Source: Chrysomallon squamiferum
Lineage: Eukaryota > Mollusca > Gastropoda > Neomphalida > Peltospiridae
DNA length: 35,000 bases
NCBI GenBank assembly: GCA_012295275.1
Contig: CM022671.1
Span: forward strand, 24,992,822 to 25,027,821
Reading direction: 5' to 3'
The notes under the pieces are model-generated. The model did no database searches, was not told the origin of the DNA, and saw nothing but the letters and a program-made list of their open reading frames with translations. The position numbers and the translations under genes are program-made. How positions within the stretch are numbered: the first letter of the stretch is position 1; each line of letters starts with the position of its first letter. Shown here piece by piece: positions 31,860 to 35,000 of this stretch.

Positions 31860-32145
31860 TTTTCGAATATGATGGATGATAACAGACTAATTTCAACTTT
31901 GCAAAGGTAATAGTTTTAAATCTTGTTTAATGATGAATACTGTTGAATATAGCACGACTATGTAACAATAACATAAAAAAAGAATTAAGAGTATATTAAA
32001 CAGCAATATTTTACTAATGATCTCTTTTGTGAATTCTCAGTAATATTCACTTGTCTCCATTATTAAAACAACTCATACAATACACAGAATCACGCACTTC
32101 GTCAACATTTCATCTCATGTTTTATTTATCCTCTCGTGTTTTATC
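31860..32145 (-). repeat. Segment shared with 24727-24985, attached to Ps4
   Basis: Inverted match carrying TTGTCTCCATTATTAAAACA and ATGATGAATACTGTTGAATA. It follows the receptor truncation point directly, exactly as at Ps3. Confidence 0.65.
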
Positions 32146-32430
32146 CAGAAAAACATTTAACAGAGGCAAAGGCTGCAACCAAAGCCATTATAAACATTAG
32201 TTTTGACTCGTGGAAACAGGCTATTAGAAATGTCGCGGTGTTTAAATGTCACATCGTTTCGGCTAGAAGCTCCTTGGTCACAAAGTGGCCAATGACACCG
32301 AAATTTACCCATGACTTTGCAGCAGTCATCACTATGAAGATGTTTAAAAATGTCACACTATAATACAGCTGTTTGCTATTATGATATCTTCAGAGAAGAT
32401 AGCACAGATATTAGCTACAGTCATTAACAT
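32146..32430 (-). pseudogene. Ps4: N-terminal GPCR fragment, TM1 to TM3
   Basis: Minus strand: MLMTVANICAIFSEDII (N-terminus), a frameshift near 32360, LNIFIVMTAAKSW, NFGVIGHFVTKELLAETM, then TGA at 32249-32251, then HLNTATFLIACFHESK and FIMALVAAFASVKCFSG. The receptor ends there at the same break as Ps3. The TGA sits at exactly the codon where Ps1 has TGA. It lies head to head with copy E. Confidence 0.85.
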
Positions 32431-33375
32431 GCTTAAACCCTGTTCAAAATTAATATCGCATTCATTCAATTTTCAAATAGAATCTTAACAGCTGTACACT
32501 TAAGCATGGACAAATATTAACAGATATTAAAGTATTATTTGAACACGGAATATATTGTTGTTCTTTATAGGAAATACCCTCACGGATATTATCTTTTTTT
32601 TCTTCTATTTTTCTTTCCTTATACACCGATAACTGTCTTATAGATAATTATATGTGCATATGTGCACATGTATATATGTATGTGTGTATGTGTCTATGAA
32701 TGTGTGTGTTTGTATCCGTGATTATATGTGATTATATAATTATGTATGTATCTGTGTAAGTGTGTATGTATGTATGAATGTATGTGTGTATGTATGTAAA
32801 TACGTAAGTATGTGTGTGTATGTATCAGTGTCAGTAGATGATCGCTAGATTTCATTTCTGCTAATGTATTACCAAAGAAACTCCGAACTGTCTCTAGGTT
32901 TATCAACAGTAAGATCACGAAACCCCTGTTCATCTCTATATATAATAATAATAATTACACATCTAACTCTCTATTTACCTACGTAAAGAGAATAAACGTT
33001 ACTTAGTTCAACTGCAGAAGAATGGCAGTACGATACACATATACACTCACACACCCTTCACACACATACACGCATTAGTATTTGTCATTCTACATACCTA
33101 CCTAACTATCTTCCTATCTCAAGCGATTATTTGTTCACCAGTGTCTATGAATGGCACTGGAAATAACAAAGTAAAAAATACAATGAAACACTTAACAGCA
33201 AAGAGAGATTTAACAATGAACATAAGCGTTCGGCATATCACGTTCTGAAACTAACAATCTGATTACAAAGTACAAACCCACCAGTTTCTCTAAAAAGACA
33301 AACACACTTTTGATATACAACCAATAGATAGAAACGTAACTATCTGCCTGTATATACATGTATATGTAGGTCATG
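32431..33375 (+). repeat. Outer 5' flank of copy E and spacer
   Basis: The left part has TATG/TGTG microsatellite (about 32650-32830) and the segment shared with 24490-24600 (32835-32960). From about 32985 it is the inverted B/C-type flank: AGAGAATAAACGTTACTTAG, CTAACTATCTTCCTATCTCA (33105) and AGAGAGATTTAACAATGAAC (33202). No gene supported. Confidence 0.65.
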
Positions 33376-33456
33376 CTGTCAATCAAATTTCTCATTATAT
33401 AAATTAATTTTATATATGATAACCAATGAGAAACACTAGAAACGAGAGTACAAAAG
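33376..33456 (+). promoter_or_regulatory. Distal promoter module of copy E
   Basis: CTGTCAATCA (33376-33385), CCAAT (33423-33427) at 38 bases, TACAAAAG (33449-33456; TATA with one change) at 26 bases, followed by AGATGCAGAAATCAGCGC. The TATA-like box is 364 bases before the ATG. Confidence 0.75.
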
Positions 33457-33768
33457 ATGCAGAAATCAGCGCATTCACATTTCTCTCACCAAATCAGTAG
33501 TGAAACATGTTGTATTCAACTTATTAAGACAAGATATGATTTAACTTCATACAAGTGGTGAGGAAAGAATTATCTTCAAGAACGTAGCAAGAAGAAAAAG
33601 GAAAGTGTTATGGATAAGAAAAATTCGAATTAATCTTGATAAGGATAATTTTCAACATTTAATCATTTTTAGAAGATATTCCGCAGAAAGGAATTTTCAA
33701 GTATTTTAATTCCATTATTGTTTCTCTTGTACTACATCAGCTTGAAATCAGGAAAGTTTAAATTTTGA

Positions 33769-33776
33769 TATAAAAG
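33769..33776 (+). promoter_or_regulatory. Proximal TATA box of copy E
   Basis: TATAAAAG, 44 bases before the ATG. Confidence 0.6.
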
Positions 33777-33812
33777 AGCAAGTCGTATATTAATACTGAA
33801 AAGGAAACAACG

Positions 33813-34811
33813 ATGTCGGTGAACGTAACGAATTCCTCTGACGTTATACATAAAGGTGTTATTGCAGGGGGCAGTTCTGTTATATTGTTTTCATTTTCAA
33901 CGAGTGTCTTCATACTGGTAGTTCTTGTAAAATCTGCAATGACCTCTAGAGTTATTGGTTTGTTCATGGTTAATGAAGCTGTGTCAGACATAATGTTTCA
34001 AATCAATACAGTAATGTACTTTATGAAGTCAAAATTTGTCTTCACTTCGGCTCTGATGCCTGCCTTAGCATCCGTTAAATGTTTCTCTATGATGGGGTTA
34101 AGCATAGTTCTATGTATTGCTATATGCAATCCTTTGAAATATATGGTTTTCGTTACAGTGAAGAGAGTGAAGGTATATATGACAGTAATCTGGCTTTGGG
34201 TTCCCTTGGTGTTATGTTATGTTTATGTAGAAGGGACCTTTTTTACGATGAATGAATATTCGAAGAGACTTGACCCTAACTACACTTCAATGAATTGGTG
34301 GGTTGGAGCTCTGAACATGACAGGTTTTGTTGCTGTTCCTTTCATAGTAATTACTGTATGTATGATAAAAATAACCAGACATAAAAATGCTGCAATTTTG
34401 ACTGATTCTAACGTCAAGCAAACGACAGAAAGCAAAATACGGTTGGCTAATTTCAACTCGATCATTTTCGTCATGTACATCTTGACACAGTTGCCATTTC
34501 ACGTCGTTTACTCCCTTCACATCGTTGATTCACGAGCAATGATATCAATGATTATCGGGTACTTTTTCTGGAACTTGATGAAACCCATTGGCTACTTAAT
34601 TCTGATGCGCAATTTCAGATATACCGCGATGAACATGTGTTGTCACGTTTGCATAAAGAAAACAAGCGGTAAAACTACAAAGGATCCTTCTGTTAAAGCC
34701 ATGCCGACTGGAAACACAGACATACAGCAAAGTACAGAAGTTAGCGTTATAAAAACAAGAAATGAATTTCAAATGAAAGGACAAAACATAATAATTACAG
34801 GAGACATATAA
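33813..34811 (+). CDS. Intronless rhodopsin-like GPCR, copy E (332 aa) with extended C-terminus
   Basis: Complete family member: MSVNVTNSSDVIHKG, NEAVSDIMF (TM2), SVKCFSMMG (TM3), AICNPLKYMVFVTVKR (loop 2), WLWVPLV (TM4), GTFFTMNEYSKRLDP (ECL2, no Cys), NWWVGALNMTGF, PFIVITVCMIK (TM5), TQLPFHVVYSL (TM6), WNLMKPIGYLILM (TM7), RNFRY and CCHVC. It groups with D by VIHKG and FTMNEYSKR. The codons that are TAA TAA in B and C read ATA ATA here. The frame continues for IIITGDI before stopping, making this the longest copy. Both TATA boxes and the CCAAT/TALE sites are present, although the distal TATA is TACAAAAG. Likely active receptor; ligand unknown. Confidence 0.93.
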   Translation: MSVNVTNSSDVIHKGVIAGGSSVILFSFSTSVFILVVLVKSAMTSRVIGLFMVNEAVSDIMFQINTVMYFMKSKFVFTSALMPALASVKCFSMMGLSIVLCIAICNPLKYMVFVTVKRVKVYMTVIWLWVPLVLCYVYVEGTFFTMNEYSKRLDPNYTSMNWWVGALNMTGFVAVPFIVITVCMIKITRHKNAAILTDSNVKQTTESKIRLANFNSIIFVMYILTQLPFHVVYSLHIVDSRAMISMIIGYFFWNLMKPIGYLILMRNFRYTAMNMCCHVCIKKTSGKTTKDPSVKAMPTGNTDIQQSTEVSVIKTRNEFQMKGQNIIITGDI

Positions 34812-34887
34812 GAAAAGGATTGTTACCATTATTGTTGTTGTTGTTGTAATTTAAATAAAAATTACAGGAGACATATAAGAAAGGACT
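34794..34887 (+). repeat. Tandem duplication across the E stop codon
   Basis: ATTACAGGAGACATATAAGA at 34794-34813 recurs at 34861-34880, separated by a GTT run and the AATAAA block. The duplicated piece includes the present stop codon. Confidence 0.85.
34854..34859 (+). terminator. Polyadenylation signal of copy E
   Basis: AATAAA within AATTTAAATAAAA, about 45 bases after the stop; the first conserved 3' landmark shared with B, C and D. Confidence 0.6.
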
Positions 34888-35000
34888 CAAAATCGAGATA
34901 TGTGAGTGAGTCAGTAGCCCACTCCGAGTTGTAATACGTTTTGTACTGTATATTTGTTTTACACAGTTATATTAATAAACTAATACATACAAAACATTTT
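34888..35000 (+). repeat. Start of the E 3' flank
   Basis: GAGTCAGTAGCCC and ATTAATAAACTAATACATAC match the D flank near 27690-27780. The flank runs off the window, so the duplicated segment continues to the right. Confidence 0.6.

Overview
This window looks like nuclear DNA of a cephalopod mollusc, most likely an octopod. It is very AT-rich and packed with (TA)n, (CA)n, (ATT)n and (TTTA)n simple repeats. It carries decayed transposons (a non-LTR retrotransposon, a tRNA-derived SINE and a mariner-type end). Its only convincing genes are a tandem family of intronless seven-transmembrane receptors of a kind expanded in octopus genomes. The organism call is inference from this combination; no diagnostic single-copy gene is present.

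The window is a GPCR gene array. Four intact or nearly intact copies of about 325 codons are present: A (minus, 6369-7346), B (minus, 15918-16895), C (minus, 21748-22725) and E (plus, 33813-34811). A fifth copy, D (plus, 26562-27443), has an intact seven-helix core but a one-base frameshift in its cytoplasmic tail. The first 1,060 bases are the 5' flank of a sixth, minus-strand copy whose start codon should lie about 70 bases beyond the left edge. Four older relatives are pseudogenes: Ps1 (plus, 8861-9584), Ps2 (minus, 10650-11185), Ps3 (plus, 24625-24726) and Ps4 (minus, 32146-32430).

Each functional copy sits in a duplicated segment that also includes 3-4.5 kb of 3' flank and 1-1.3 kb of 5' flank. 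B and C start 5,830 bases apart. All copies left of about 25.7 kb are on the minus strand and D and E are on the plus strand. The switch lies in a large imperfect palindrome (about 25.3-26.06 kb), where two 5' flanks meet head to head.

The most striking regulatory signal is a promoter module preserved in all six 5' flanks: a TGATTGACAG-type PBX-MEIS/PREP site, a CCAAT box and a TATA box. CCAAT to TATA is exactly 26 bases in all six. TALE site to CCAAT is 36 bases in the minus copies and 38 in the plus copies. A second TATA-like box lies 43-44 bases before the ATG in all five visible genes. The receptors are rhodopsin-like but unusual: they lack the DRY motif, the tryptophan of CWxP, the Asn of NPxxY and any cysteine in extracellular loop 2. 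Ligand and function cannot be read from the sequence; a chemosensory role is an inference.

Other contents: a decayed APE-type LINE on the minus strand (1861-3444, possibly to about 3720), a SINE with a duplicated 55-bp segment (9847-10222), a solo mariner-like end (23626-23670), a 121-bp inverted repeat with 3 mismatches in the 3' flank of copy B, and many microsatellites. No rRNA, bona fide tRNA or CRISPR was seen.
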